A stretch of DNA of 64,000 nt, from the NCBI RefSeq assembly GCF_000503215.1, contig NZ_AYTD01000001.1, forward strand, positions 558,001 to 622,000. The letters are read 5' to 3'. The stretch's first letter is position 1. Every line of letters starts with the position of its first letter. The translations under genes and the position numbers were made by a program. Below, piece after piece: positions 10,266-19,879 of the stretch. The DNA is from Pseudomonas canadensis. GTDB taxonomy: Bacteria; Pseudomonadota; Gammaproteobacteria; Pseudomonadales; Pseudomonadaceae. Under the pieces are notes generated by a model. That model ran no database searches and was not told the origin of the DNA. It worked only from the letters and a program-made list of their open reading frames with translations.

Positions 10266-13200
10266 ATGCTTAACAAAGGACTGTTCCTTGCTTGCGCGCT
10301 GGCCCTGCTGAGCGCCTGCGATTCCTCCGATAAACCGGCAGCCCCGACCGCTCCCGCAGCGGCAACAGTGGCACCCAAACCGGCCAAGGCCGCGGTGGAT
10401 GTGGCGGCGCTGAAGCAGCGCTACGCCGGGCGTGAGTTGAGTGTGGTGGACGTGTCCGAAGTGCAGCTCGACGGCGCCAGCACGCTTTCTGTGAGCTTTT
10501 CCATTCCGCTGGATCCCGATCAGAAATTCGCCGACAAACTTCACCTGGTGGACAGCAAGTCCGGCAAGGTCGATGGCGCCTGGGAAATCTCCGATAACCT
10601 GATGGAATTGCGCCTGCGCCACCTGGAGCCACAGCGCAAGCTGGTGCTGACAGTCGACGCCGGTGTGAAGGCGGTCAACGACAACACGCTCGCCGCCGAA
10701 TACACCGCCCGCCTGGAAACTCGCGACCTGCAAGCCACCGTCGGCTTTGCCAGCCGTGGCACCTTGCTGCCGACACGCCTGGCCGAAGGCCTGCCGGTGA
10801 TCGCGTTGAACGTCGACAAGATCGATGTCGAATTCTTCCGCATCAAACCCGAATCCCTGCCTACCTTCCTCGCGCAGTGGGGCCGCAACACCAGCCTGCA
10901 AAGCTATGAATCCCGCGAACTGCTGCCCTTGGCCGACTTGGTCTACGGCGGCCGTTTCGACCTGAACCCGGCGCGCAACACCCGCGAAACCCTGTTGCTG
11001 CCCATCGCCGGCCTCAAGCAATTGCAGCAGCCGGGCGTGTACCTGGCGGTGATGCGGGCTTCGGGCACCTACAACTATTCCCAGCCGGCCACGCTGTTTA
11101 CCTTGAGTGATATCGGCCTGTCAGTGCACCGCTACGCCAATCGCCTGGACGTGTTTACCCAGGCGCTGGAAGGCGGCAAGGCACTGGATGGCGTTGACCT
11201 CGAAGTGCTCGACGCCGAAGGTCGTGTGCTGGGCCAGGGCAAGACCGAGAAGGGCGGTCACGCCGAGTTGCCTTTGCCGAAAAAGGCTCAGGTGCTGTTG
11301 GCCAAGCAGGGCGAACAGACCAGTATGTTGCGCCTCGACAGTGCGGCGCTGGACCTGGCCGAGTTCGACATTGGCGGCCAACCCTCCCACCCTTTGCAGT
11401 TCTTTGTGTTTGGCCCGCGTGATCTGTATCGCCCCGGCGAAACCGTGCTGCTTAACGCCCTGCTGCGTGACAAGGATGGTAATGCCGTCAAACCGCAGCC
11501 GGTGAGTGTCGAAGTGCGTCGCCCGGATGAGCAGGTCAGCCGCAAGTTCGTGTGGGACGCCGATGCCTCTGGCCTCTATCAATATCAACTGCAACTGGCC
11601 GGCGAAGCACCGACCGGGCGTTGGCAGTTGGTGTTCGACCTGGGTGATGGCAAGCCGCAGCTGTATGAATTCCTTGTCGAAGACTTCCTGCCCGAGCGCC
11701 TGGCGCTGGAACTCAAGGGCAGCGACACCCCGTTGAAACCGGCGGATGACGCGGTGATTCAGGTCACCGGCCGTTACCTGTACGGCGCCCCCGCGTCGGG
11801 CAATCGTGTCAGCGGCCAAGTCTATGTGCGGCCGCTGCGCGAAGCGGTCAAAGCGCTGCCGGGCTATCAGTTCGGCTCCGTCACCGAAGAAGAACTGAGT
11901 CAGGATTTCGAACTGGAAGAAAGCGTGCTCGACGCCAAGGGCCAGGAAGCACTGACTCTGGAAAGCAAATGGGCCGAGGCCAAGTCGCCGCTGCAACTGA
12001 TCGTGCAGGCCAGCCTGCAAGAGTCGGGTGGACGGCCGATCACCCGGCGCCTGGTGCAGCCGATCTGGCCGGCCGAGCAATTGCCGGGCCTGCGCGGGCT
12101 GTTTGACGGCAAGGAAACCAATGGCGACGGCCCGGCGGAATTCGAAGTGCTGCTGGCCAACCAGGACGGGCAGAAACTCGCCGCGCCCAACCTCAAGGTG
12201 CGCCTGGTGCGTGAGCGCCGCGACTACTACTGGAACTACTCCGAGAATGATGGCTGGAGCTATCACTTCAACGAGAAATTCCTCAACCTCGACGAACAGA
12301 ACCTGAACATCAAGGCCGGCGATACCGCCAAGGTCAGCTTCCAGGTGGAGTGGGGTCCTTACCGCGTCGAGGTCGAAGACCCGCAAACCGGCTTGGTCAG
12401 CAGCCTGCGTTTCTGGGCCGGCTACCAGGCTCAGGACAACACTGAAGGCGGCGCCGTACGGCCTGATCAAGTCAAGCTGGCGCTGGATAAACCGGCCTAT
12501 GGCGATGGCGATACGGCCAACGTGACCGTAACGCCGCCCGCGGCCGGTAAGGGCTACCTGCTGGTGGAGTCTGCGGAAGGCCCGTTGTGGTGGCAGGAAA
12601 TCGACGTGCCGGCCGAGGGCAAAAGCTTCGCCGTGAAGCTCGATCCGAAATGGTCGCGCCATGATTTGTATGTCAGCGCCTTGGTGATCCGCCCCGGCGA
12701 GCGCAAAGCCAACATCACGCCTAAACGTGCGGTGGGCCTGCTGCACCTGCCGCTGGATCGCACCCAGCGCAAGCTTGGCGTGACCCTCAGCGCGCCGGAA
12801 AAAATGCGTCCCAAACAGCCGCTCACCGTAAAAATCGCCGCCAAGAATGCCGATGGCAGCGTGCCGAAACAGGTGCATGTGCTGGTTGCAGCGGTGGACG
12901 TGGGCATCCTGAATATCACCGAATACCCGACGCCGGATCCGTATTCCAGCCTGTTCGGTCGCAAAGCCTACGGCGTGGACCAATTCGATATCTACGGCCA
13001 GTTGATCGAAGCCGGCCAGGGCCGATTGGCCAGCCTGGCATTTGGTGGTGATGCGGCGCTGGCCAAAGGCGGCAAGCGCCCGGACACCAGTGTGACCATC
13101 GTCGCCCTGCAAAGCGCGCCGGTGACCTTGAATGAGCAAGGCGAGGGCGAAGTCAGCGTCAATATTCCCGACTTCAACGGCGAATTGCGCCTGATGGCCC

Positions 13201-15164
13201 AGGCCTGGAGCGACGATCGCTACGGCATGGCCGAAGCCAAGACGGTGATTGCCGCACCGCTGATTGCCGAGCTGTCGGCGCCGCGCTTCATGGCGGGTGG
13301 TGACCAGACCACGTTGGCGCTGGACCTGTCCAACCTGTCGGGCAAGCCGCAGAAACTCGATGTACAACTGAGCGCCGATGGGCAATTGGAGCTGGTCAGC
13401 AGCGGCGCGCAAAGCGTCGAACTCAAGCAAGGCCAGCGCACCACCCTGCGTATCCCGGTGAGAGCCTGGGGCGGGTTAGGGCAGGGTAAAGTCAAGGTGA
13501 CGGTGAATGGCCTGGACCTGCCGGGCGAGAACCTGCCGCCGTTTACGCGCGAATGGACCTTGGGGGTGCGTCCGGCCTATCCGGCGCTGCTCAAGCACTA
13601 TCGCGCGGTGCTGAAGGACCAACCGTGGAGCTTGCCGTCGGGGGCGTTGGATCAGTTCGACGCCTCGGGGCGCCAGGCGCTGCTGAGCCTGTCGAGTCGG
13701 CCGCCGTTGAACCTCGGTGCACAGATCAGTGCACTCAAGGCCTACCCCTACGGTTGCCTGGAGCAGACCGCCAGCGGCCTGTATCCGTCGCTGTACGCCG
13801 ATGATGCGCTGCTCAAGCGCCTGTCGATCAAAGGCGAGTCGGACAGCGAACGCAAACGCAAGATCGAGTTGGGCATCGAGCGCCTGTTGGGCATGCAGCG
13901 CTACAACGGCAGCTTCGGGTTGTGGGGCGCGGACGGTGAAGAAGAATACTGGCTGACGGCTTACGTCACCGACTTCCTGTTGCGCGCTCGCGATCAGGGT
14001 TTTGCCGTGCCCCCTGAAGCGTTGAAAAAGGCCAGCGAGCGTCTGCTGCGCTACGTGCAGGAACGCAACCTGATTGACGTCGATTACAGCGACAATGCCG
14101 ACCACACCCGCTTTGCCGTGCAGGCCTACGCCGGTATGGTCCTGTCGCGCAGTCAGCAGGCGCCGTTGGGTGCGTTGCGCAGCATCTTCGAACGTCGTAG
14201 CGATGCGCGCTCTGGTCTGCCGCTGGTGCAGTTGGCCATCGCGTTGCAGAAGATGGGCGACCAGCCGCGTGCGGACCAAGCCTTGCTCGCTGGCCTGGCC
14301 GCGCAACGCAATGCCAATGAATGGCTGGCCGACTACGGCAGCCCGTTGCGCGACCAGGCGATGATCCTGGCCTTGCTGGAAGAGAACGACTTGGCCAAGG
14401 GCAAGCGTGAGGAGCGCTTGTTCACGCTGTCGGATCAACTGGCCGCCAGCCCGTACTTGTCGACCCAGGAGCGCAACTCGCTGTTCCTGGCCGGGCGTCT
14501 CGGGTTTGCCAAGCCTGATGCGAACTGGCAGGTGTCATTGACGGGCGGTGGCGGTGTGCAGGAACTGAACACTCAACAGTCGACGCTGGAGTTGGAAGGC
14601 AAGTGGCTGTCCAGTGATCTGACGTTGAGCAATCAGGGCGAGACGCCGGTGTACCAGCAACTGACGATTTCGGGTTATCCACAGGTGCCACCGGCACCGG
14701 GTGGCGACAACCTGAGCATCCGCCGCGAATACCTGGGCATGAGCGGCCAGCCGTTGAACCTGCGCAGTCTCAACAGTGGCGATCTGGTGTTGGTGCATTT
14801 GGCGGTGAGTGCCAAGCAGCGCGTGCCGGATGCGTTGGTGGTGGACCTGTTGCCAGCTGGCCTGGAACTGGAGAACCAGAACCTGGCACAAAGCGCTGCC
14901 AGCCTGGAAAACGCCAGCAGCCAAGTGAAGGAGTGGCGTGAGTCGATGCAGAACGCATCGCTCAAGCACCAGGAGTTCCGCGATGACCGCTACGTGGCGG
15001 CGATCAACCTCGAAGGCTCCGGCACTACGCACCTGCTGTACCTGGCGCGTGCCGTGACGCCGGGCACTTACCGAGTGCCACCGCCGCAGGTGGAGTCGAT
15101 GTACCGGCCGAACTGGCAGGCGGTGGGGGAGACGCCGGCGGATCTGGTGATCAAGGGGCGGTGA
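10266..15164 (+). CDS. yfhM: Bacterial alpha-2-macroglobulin lipoprotein with thioester
   Basis: Periplasmic protease trap of 1632 residues, the length of E. coli YfhM/ECAM (1653). The signal peptide ends in the lipobox LLSACDS. Several macroglobulin beta domains are followed by the bait and alpha-2-macroglobulin core. The thioester motif CLEQ is present (YPYGCLEQTASG, Cys about 1164), followed by the alpha-helical thioester domain and a receptor-binding-like C-terminus. The CLEQ motif distinguishes it from MagD-type proteins that lack it. A penicillin-binding protein 1C gene follows, the usual partner. The pair is proposed to trap foreign proteases while PBP1C repairs the wall. Here a REPIN and a reversed small gene separate them. 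Confidence 0.95.
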   Translation: MLNKGLFLACALALLSACDSSDKPAAPTAPAAATVAPKPAKAAVDVAALKQRYAGRELSVVDVSEVQLDGASTLSVSFSIPLDPDQKFADKLHLVDSKSGKVDGAWEISDNLMELRLRHLEPQRKLVLTVDAGVKAVNDNTLAAEYTARLETRDLQATVGFASRGTLLPTRLAEGLPVIALNVDKIDVEFFRIKPESLPTFLAQWGRNTSLQSYESRELLPLADLVYGGRFDLNPARNTRETLLLPIAGLKQLQQPGVYLAVMRASGTYNYSQPATLFTLSDIGLSVHRYANRLDVFTQALEGGKALDGVDLEVLDAEGRVLGQGKTEKGGHAELPLPKKAQVLLAKQGEQTSMLRLDSAALDLAEFDIGGQPSHPLQFFVFGPRDLYRPGETVLLNALLRDKDGNAVKPQPVSVEVRRPDEQVSRKFVWDADASGLYQYQLQLAGEAPTGRWQLVFDLGDGKPQLYEFLVEDFLPERLALELKGSDTPLKPADDAVIQVTGRYLYGAPASGNRVSGQVYVRPLREAVKALPGYQFGSVTEEELSQDFELEESVLDAKGQEALTLESKWAEAKSPLQLIVQASLQESGGRPITRRLVQPIWPAEQLPGLRGLFDGKETNGDGPAEFEVLLANQDGQKLAAPNLKVRLVRERRDYYWNYSENDGWSYHFNEKFLNLDEQNLNIKAGDTAKVSFQVEWGPYRVEVEDPQTGLVSSLRFWAGYQAQDNTEGGAVRPDQVKLALDKPAYGDGDTANVTVTPPAAGKGYLLVESAEGPLWWQEIDVPAEGKSFAVKLDPKWSRHDLYVSALVIRPGERKANITPKRAVGLLHLPLDRTQRKLGVTLSAPEKMRPKQPLTVKIAAKNADGSVPKQVHVLVAAVDVGILNITEYPTPDPYSSLFGRKAYGVDQFDIYGQLIEAGQGRLASLAFGGDAALAKGGKRPDTSVTIVALQSAPVTLNEQGEGEVSVNIPDFNGELRLMAQAWSDDRYGMAEAKTVIAAPLIAELSAPRFMAGGDQTTLALDLSNLSGKPQKLDVQLSADGQLELVSSGAQSVELKQGQRTTLRIPVRAWGGLGQGKVKVTVNGLDLPGENLPPFTREWTLGVRPAYPALLKHYRAVLKDQPWSLPSGALDQFDASGRQALLSLSSRPPLNLGAQISALKAYPYGCLEQTASGLYPSLYADDALLKRLSIKGESDSERKRKIELGIERLLGMQRYNGSFGLWGADGEEEYWLTAYVTDFLLRARDQGFAVPPEALKKASERLLRYVQERNLIDVDYSDNADHTRFAVQAYAGMVLSRSQQAPLGALRSIFERRSDARSGLPLVQLAIALQKMGDQPRADQALLAGLAAQRNANEWLADYGSPLRDQAMILALLEENDLAKGKREERLFTLSDQLAASPYLSTQERNSLFLAGRLGFAKPDANWQVSLTGGGGVQELNTQQSTLELEGKWLSSDLTLSNQGETPVYQQLTISGYPQVPPAPGGDNLSIRREYLGMSGQPLNLRSLNSGDLVLVHLAVSAKQRVPDALVVDLLPAGLELENQNLAQSAASLENASSQVKEWRESMQNASLKHQEFRDDRYVAAINLEGSGTTHLLYLARAVTPGTYRVPPPQVESMYRPNWQAVGETPADLVIKGR

Positions 15165-15190
15165 AGGCCTCAATTTGAATTGGGATCAAA

Positions 15191-15279
15191 TGTGGGAGCG
15201 GGCTTGCTCGCGAATGCGCTGGGTCAGTAATAGAGGCGCTAACTGACACTCCGCATTCGCGAGCAAGCCCGCTCCCACA
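15191..15279. repeat. REPIN (two inverted REP units), GTGGGAGCGGGC family
   Basis: Perfect 28-base inverted arms (15191-15218 and 15252-15279) begin TGTGGGAGCGGGCTTGC and flank a 33-base spacer. This is the classic REP doublet of fluorescens-group pseudomonads, mobilised in trans by RAYT transposases. No RAYT gene is in the window. A second member of the same family lies at 43998-44093. Confidence 0.92.
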
Positions 15280-15301
15280 GGGGATTTGTGGTGTTTTTGG
15301 G

Positions 15302-15595
15302 TTAGTGGACGACCCAGCTCAGTAGCCACAGGCCCAACAGCAACCAGATAATCCCCATGATGATCGACGCCCGCATGAAGGCGCGCACCGCCGAGTACAG
15401 CAGCATCAGGCCGATGATCAGGGTGATGATGCTGATGATCGAGGTGTCCATGCCCAAGGTGCGGGACAAGCCATCGATGAAGTTGCCGCCGGCATTGGTC
15501 AGTGCACCGAACAGGCCGCTGAGGCCGTCGACGATAAAACGGATGACGGAACCGAGCGCCTGGCCCAACCAGCCGAAAAAGCTTTCTACCTGCAT
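15302..15595 (-). CDS. Small hypothetical membrane protein
   Basis: 97 residues, function not recognised. The N-terminal half is amphipathic and Gly-rich (FFGWLGQALGSVIRFIVDGL), and the C-terminal half has two hydrophobic helices (about residues 52-70 and 76-95) ending LLSWVVH. ATG 15595 has AGGA at a usable distance (AGGACACACAT). It is transcribed against both flanking genes and sits between the alpha-2-macroglobulin gene and pbpC. Its composition and ribosome site favour a real gene. Confidence 0.65.
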   Translation of the reverse strand: MQVESFFGWLGQALGSVIRFIVDGLSGLFGALTNAGGNFIDGLSRTLGMDTSIISIITLIIGLMLLYSAVRAFMRASIIMGIIWLLLGLWLLSWVVH

Positions 15596-15685
15596 ATGTG
15601 TGTCCTGATGAGAAGGTGGGCGAATCTGTGCCTTTGGTTGTTATTGCAACAGGCTAGTTCCCTACCAGCATAGAGGTTTGCCCGT

Positions 15686-18016
15686 TTGAGTTTGCGTTTA
15701 GTTGCCCGTTGGACCTTGGCCAGCCTTTTGTTGGTGGTGGCCTTGCTGTGGCTGGCCGACCGCATCTGGCCTCTCCCGTTGCCCAAGGATGACCTGGCGC
15801 GTGTGGTACTGGCCGAGGATGGCACGCCGTTGTGGCGGTTTGCCGATGCCAATGGCGTGTGGCGCTACCCGGTGCAAACCAGCGAAGTGTCGCCGTATTA
15901 CTTGGACGCGCTGCTGACTTATGAGGACCGTTGGTTCTACCAGCATCCCGGTGTGAATCCGCTGGCGCTGGCGCGTGCGACCTGGCAGAACCTTACGGGC
16001 ACGCGGGTAGTATCGGGCGGCAGCACCTTGTCGATGCAGGTGGCGCGGTTGCTGGATCCGCATTCGCGCACCTTCCATGGCAAGTTGCGCCAGTTGTGGC
16101 GCACGGTGCAGTTGGAATGGCACCTGTCCAAGGCCGAAATCCTCAACCTCTACCTGAACCGCGCGCCGTTCGGCGGTACGTTGCAGGGCGTGGCGGCGGC
16201 CAGTTGGGCCTACCTGGGCAAATCCCCTGCGCAACTGACCCACGCCGAAGCCGCCTTGCTCGCCGTTCTGCCCCAGGCGCCCAGCCGTTTGCGCCCGGAT
16301 CGCCATCCCCAGCGCGCCCAGGAAGCCCGCGACAAAGTCTTGCGCCGCCTCGCGGAGTTCCAGGTCTGGCCGCAGTCTGCCGTCGATGAAGCCCTGGAAG
16401 AACCGTTGCTGCTCGCCCCACGCCTGGAGCCGAGCCTGGCGCCGTTGCTCGCGCGGCGCCTGAATCGTCCCGACAGCCCGCCGCTGATCCGCACCACTCT
16501 GGATGCCACTTTGCAACGCCGTCTTGAAGACCTGCTGCTGGGGTGGCGCGCGCGGCTGCCGGAACATACCTCCGCTGCCATTCTTGTAGTTGAAGAGGAA
16601 AGCATGGCCGTGCGCGCTTACCTCGGCTCGGTGGACATCAACGATGCCAAGCGCTTCGGTCACGTGGACATGATCAGCGCCTTGCGTTCGCCGGGCTCCA
16701 CGTTGAAACCGTTTCTCTATGGCATGGCCCTGGATGACGGCCTGATCCACTCCGAATCCCTGTTGCAGGACGTACCCCGGCGTTATGGCGATTACCGGCC
16801 GGGCAACTTCTCCATGGGCTTTACTGGCGCGGTGCCGGCGAGTACGGCGCTGTCGAGTTCGCTCAACCTGCCGGCGGTGCAGTTGCTCGAGGCCTATGGG
16901 CCCAAGCGCTTTGCCGCCGAAATGCGCATCGGCGGCGTGCCTCTGGCGCTGCCGGCGTTGGCCGAACCGAACCTGGCACTGATCCTGGGCGGTGCAGGCA
17001 GTCGTCTCGAAGACCTGGTAAGCGGCTACAGCGCCTTCGCACGGGACGGCAGGAGCGCCGCTATTCGATTACAGCCGGACGATACGCTCAGGGAACGACC
17101 CTTACTGTCGCCAGGGTCCGCCTGGATTGTGCGGCGTATCCTCAGCGGCCAGGCGCGGCCCGACCGTGACCCGCGTGCCGAACTGGTGCAACGCCCGGTG
17201 CTGGCCTGGAAGACTGGCACCAGCTACGGTTTTCGCGATGCCTGGGCCATTGGCGTGGGCCCGCGTTATCTGATCGGCGTGTGGATCGGCCGCCCGGACG
17301 GCACGCCAGTGCCGGGCCAGTTCGGCCTGGCCTCGGCAGCGCCGTTGATGTTGCAGGTGCACGACGTGCTGACTAACCGCGACAGCCAGCGCGGTATCAG
17401 CGCGCCCGTGAAACCGGTGCCGGCCAATGTCGGCGTGGCGGCGATCTGTTGGCCGCTGGGCCAGCCCATGAGCCGCAGTGACCCCAATTGCCGCCGCCAG
17501 CGTTTTGCCTGGACCCTGGATAACACCACGCCGCCGACGTTGCAGGCACTGGATCAGCCGTTGAGCGTGGGCTTGATGGAAAGCGTGTGGGTCAATGCCA
17601 AGGGCCTGCGGGTCGACGCCCATTGCCCCGGCGCCGAGCCGAAAAACATCGCCTTGTGGCCCGCACCGCTGGAACCCTGGCTGCCACGGGCCGAACGCCG
17701 CGAAGCGCGCATCCCGGCCGCCGACCCCGATTGCCCGCCTCCGGCATTGGCCGCGTCGTCACCGCTGTCGATTGTCGGCGTGCGCGAAGGTGACCAATTG
17801 CGCCTGCCCGCCGCCAGCCAACAGGCCCTGCGCCTGAAAATCTCCGCCTTGGGAGGGAGTGGGCGGCGCTGGTGGTTCCTTAATGGTGCGCCGTTGGGGG
17901 ACAGCGCCAACCAGGACTTTATCAACGCCAGTTTCGAGCGCCTGGGCCGCTACCAGCTCAGCGTCCTCGATGAAGCCGGGCAAACGGCCCGGCTTGAGTT
18001 CAGCGTCGTCGATTGA
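15686..18016 (+). CDS. pbpC: Penicillin-binding protein 1C
   Basis: Bifunctional class A peptidoglycan synthase. The 776-residue protein has an N-terminal membrane anchor (about residues 8-24). Its glycosyltransferase domain shows EDRWFYQHPGVNPLALARA, GGSTLSMQVARLL and KAEILNLYLN. The transpeptidase domain shows SxxK in SPGSTLKP (Ser about 338), SxN in SSSLNLP and KTG in AWKTGTSYGFRDAW. A C-terminal BiPBP_C domain (GVREGDQLRLP) completes the 1C architecture. The start is TTG at 15686, with TAGAGG upstream. The neighbouring thioester alpha-2-macroglobulin gene is its usual partner. Confidence 0.95.
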   Translation: MSLRLVARWTLASLLLVVALLWLADRIWPLPLPKDDLARVVLAEDGTPLWRFADANGVWRYPVQTSEVSPYYLDALLTYEDRWFYQHPGVNPLALARATWQNLTGTRVVSGGSTLSMQVARLLDPHSRTFHGKLRQLWRTVQLEWHLSKAEILNLYLNRAPFGGTLQGVAAASWAYLGKSPAQLTHAEAALLAVLPQAPSRLRPDRHPQRAQEARDKVLRRLAEFQVWPQSAVDEALEEPLLLAPRLEPSLAPLLARRLNRPDSPPLIRTTLDATLQRRLEDLLLGWRARLPEHTSAAILVVEEESMAVRAYLGSVDINDAKRFGHVDMISALRSPGSTLKPFLYGMALDDGLIHSESLLQDVPRRYGDYRPGNFSMGFTGAVPASTALSSSLNLPAVQLLEAYGPKRFAAEMRIGGVPLALPALAEPNLALILGGAGSRLEDLVSGYSAFARDGRSAAIRLQPDDTLRERPLLSPGSAWIVRRILSGQARPDRDPRAELVQRPVLAWKTGTSYGFRDAWAIGVGPRYLIGVWIGRPDGTPVPGQFGLASAAPLMLQVHDVLTNRDSQRGISAPVKPVPANVGVAAICWPLGQPMSRSDPNCRRQRFAWTLDNTTPPTLQALDQPLSVGLMESVWVNAKGLRVDAHCPGAEPKNIALWPAPLEPWLPRAERREARIPAADPDCPPPALAASSPLSIVGVREGDQLRLPAASQQALRLKISALGGSGRRWWFLNGAPLGDSANQDFINASFERLGRYQLSVLDEAGQTARLEFSVVD

Positions 18017-18018
18017 AT

Positions 18019-18092
18019 CGCTATCGCCGGCAAGCCGGCTCCTACAAGGGAACGCATTCCAGACTGTAGGAGCCGGCTTGCCGGCGATAGCG
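18019..18092. repeat. REPIN, GTAGGAGCCGGC family
   Basis: Perfect 28-base inverted arms (18019-18046 and 18065-18092), core TGTAGGAGCCGGCTTGCC, around an 18-base spacer. The sequence differs from the GTGGGAGCGGGC elements, so two REP families coexist here. It lies between pbpC and the MazG-like gene and probably ends or stabilises the pbpC transcript. Confidence 0.9.
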
Positions 18093-18157
18093 GCCTAAAG
18101 GTTCACTTGCCTTCAAGGCTAATCCCCCCGAAGCTATCCACCTTCAGGAGCCCCCGC

Positions 18158-18466
18158 ATGAACCTCGAACACCTCACCGAACGCCTGCACCGCATCCGCG
18201 ATAACAATGACTGGAAGCAGTTCCACAGCCCGAAAAACCTGGCCATGGCCGCCAGCGTGGAAATGGCCGAACTGGTGGAAATCTTCCAATGGCTGACCGA
18301 AGACCAGTCGCGCCAGTTGCCGGCCGACACACTCGCCCATGCCGGGCAGGAAGTCGGCGATATCGTGTTGTACCTGCTGTTGCTGTGCAGCGAGTTGGGT
18401 CTGGACATGAACGAGGTGGTGCGCGCCAAGTTGGCCGACAGTGAACGGCGGTTTGCCCATGAGTGA
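18158..18466 (+). CDS. MazG-like nucleotide pyrophosphohydrolase
   Basis: Predicted to hydrolyse (d)NTPs to monophosphates, a house-cleaning role. The 102-residue all-alpha protein has the metal-binding ExxE motif in VEMAELVEIFQW and ExxD in EVGDIVLYLL, as in the RS21-C6/dCTPase branch of the MazG superfamily. ATG 18158 is chosen for the CAGGAG eight bases upstream. The frame is open further upstream, but without a ribosome site. Its stop lies inside the start of cmoM, so translation is coupled. Confidence 0.88.
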   Translation: MNLEHLTERLHRIRDNNDWKQFHSPKNLAMAASVEMAELVEIFQWLTEDQSRQLPADTLAHAGQEVGDIVLYLLLLCSELGLDMNEVVRAKLADSERRFAHE

Positions 18467-19208
18467 TCGTCATTTCGACCAACTGGCTACGCGTTTCGCC
18501 GAAAAAATCTACGGCGGTGCCAAAGGCGCGATCCGCCTGGCGGTGCTCCAGGCCGACCTGACCGAAGCGCTGCCGAAACGCCCTTTGCGCGTGCTGGATA
18601 TCGGCGCGGGCCTGGGCCATATGTCGCTGTGGTTGGCCGAACAAGGCCATGAGGTCACCCTGGCCGAGCCCGCTGAGCCGATGTTGGAAGGCGCCCGTCA
18701 ACGTTTCGCGGATGCCGGGCAAACCGCCACCTTTATTCATGCGCCGTGGCAAGACCTGCTCGGCCAACTCACCGAACCCTATGACTTGGTGTTGTGCCAT
18801 GCCGTACTGGAATGGCTGGCCGAGCCCCATGCAATCCTGCCGGTTTTGCACCAACTCACGGTACCTGGCGGCTGGCTGTCGCTGGCCTTCTACAACCGCG
18901 ATGCGCTGATTTACCGCAACCTGCTCAAAGGCCACTTCCGCAAAATGCGCAAGAATGACATGGCCGGCGAAAAGCAGAGCCTGACGCCGCAACAACCCCT
19001 CGATCCCCGTGAGTTGGCGGCGCAACTCGAAGGCCTTTGGCAGGTCGAAAGCCAAAGCGGCGTGCGGGTGTTCCACGACTATATGCCGGTAGAATTCCAG
19101 GCCCGCGCCGATTTGCAGGACCTTTTGGAGATGGAACTCGCTCACCGTCGTCACCCAAGCTTTGCCGGACTTGGGCGTTATTTGCACTGGATTTGCCGTC
19201 CGGTTTAA
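18459..19208 (+). CDS. cmoM: tRNA 5-carboxymethoxyuridine methyltransferase
   Basis: SAM-dependent methyltransferase that methylates cmo5U34 to mcmo5U34 in tRNAs. The N-terminus (MSDRHFDQLATRFAEKIYGG, then AKGAIR) closely resembles E. coli CmoM (formerly SmtA). The SAM-binding loop is VLDIGAGLGHMSLWLAEQGH (about residues 47-66), followed by the acidic strand end LAEPAEPM. Length is 249 residues. ATG 18459 overlaps the upstream MazG-like gene by eight bases. An in-frame GTG at 18441 is possible but would add six residues absent from the family. Confidence 0.92.
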   Translation: MSDRHFDQLATRFAEKIYGGAKGAIRLAVLQADLTEALPKRPLRVLDIGAGLGHMSLWLAEQGHEVTLAEPAEPMLEGARQRFADAGQTATFIHAPWQDLLGQLTEPYDLVLCHAVLEWLAEPHAILPVLHQLTVPGGWLSLAFYNRDALIYRNLLKGHFRKMRKNDMAGEKQSLTPQQPLDPRELAAQLEGLWQVESQSGVRVFHDYMPVEFQARADLQDLLEMELAHRRHPSFAGLGRYLHWICRPV

Positions 19209-19232
19209 GCGGCCCAGTCTGCGGAGGTCGAA

Positions 19233-19835
19233 ATGCGTCGTCTCTGTTTGATCCTGTTGTCCCTGGGTTTGGGCGCGTGTTCCAGCCCAAACCCCTATGT
19301 TGCCGCTTCGGCGCCGATTCCTCCGGCGCCGCCCCAGGCGGCCAACACCTTTGATGCCAGCGCCTACCCGGCGCCCGTGCGCGACTACGGCGCCTACCGC
19401 AATTGGGCCTGGCGCAACGGCCAGTTGCCGGCGGGCACGGCCTGGGCGGATTCGGCGCAGATTGCCGAAGCGGTCAGCGGTGCCCTTGATCAACGCGGGC
19501 TGCGCCCGTTGCATGACAATCGCCCGGCAGACCTTTTTGTCAGCGCCGATGTGCGCCTGGAGAAGCGCCTCAAGCAGGTCCAGGATGACTACGGCTACGG
19601 TTATGGCGGCTACAACCGCTATGGCAATGGTTACGGCATGTACAACTCGGTGCCGATCGTGCGCACCTATGAAGTGCAGGTCGTGGTGGTTCGCGTCAAT
19701 CTGTTCGATGCCCGCACCGGCCAGCCGGTGTGGAGTGCCAGTGCGGAAACCGGCAGCCAGGGAAGCCTCAGTGAGCGGGGAGATGCCTTGCGCCAGGCGG
19801 TGCAAAAGGCAATGACGGCGTATCCTCCCAGTTAA
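19233..19835 (+). CDS. DUF4136 lipoprotein (first of a pair)
   Basis: Predicted outer-membrane or periplasmic lipoprotein of unknown function, 200 residues. The signal peptide ends in the lipobox GLGACSS. The DUF4136 body runs from about residue 45, with the family words [27 protein letters not shown] and [18 protein letters not shown] Gly/Tyr-rich insert ([16 protein letters not shown]) sits mid-protein. The start has GGAGG seven bases upstream. A paralogue follows 44 bases downstream. Confidence 0.85.
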   Translation: MRRLCLILLSLGLGACSSPNPYVAASAPIPPAPPQAANTFDASAYPAPVRDYGAYRNWAWRNGQLPAGTAWADSAQIAEAVSGALDQRGLRPLHDNRPADLFVSADVRLEKRLKQVQDDYGYGYGGYNRYGNGYGMYNSVPIVRTYEVQVVVVRVNLFDARTGQPVWSASAETGSQGSLSERGDALRQAVQKAMTAYPPS

Positions 19836-19879
19836 CAGCTATTCTCATCTTTAGCGCGGTCGCTCTTTGGAGAAAAACC

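Noticed and set aside
11121..13430. 769-codon open frame opposite the alpha-2-macroglobulin gene
   Set aside because: Shadow of the long real gene; no ribosome site and low-complexity composition.
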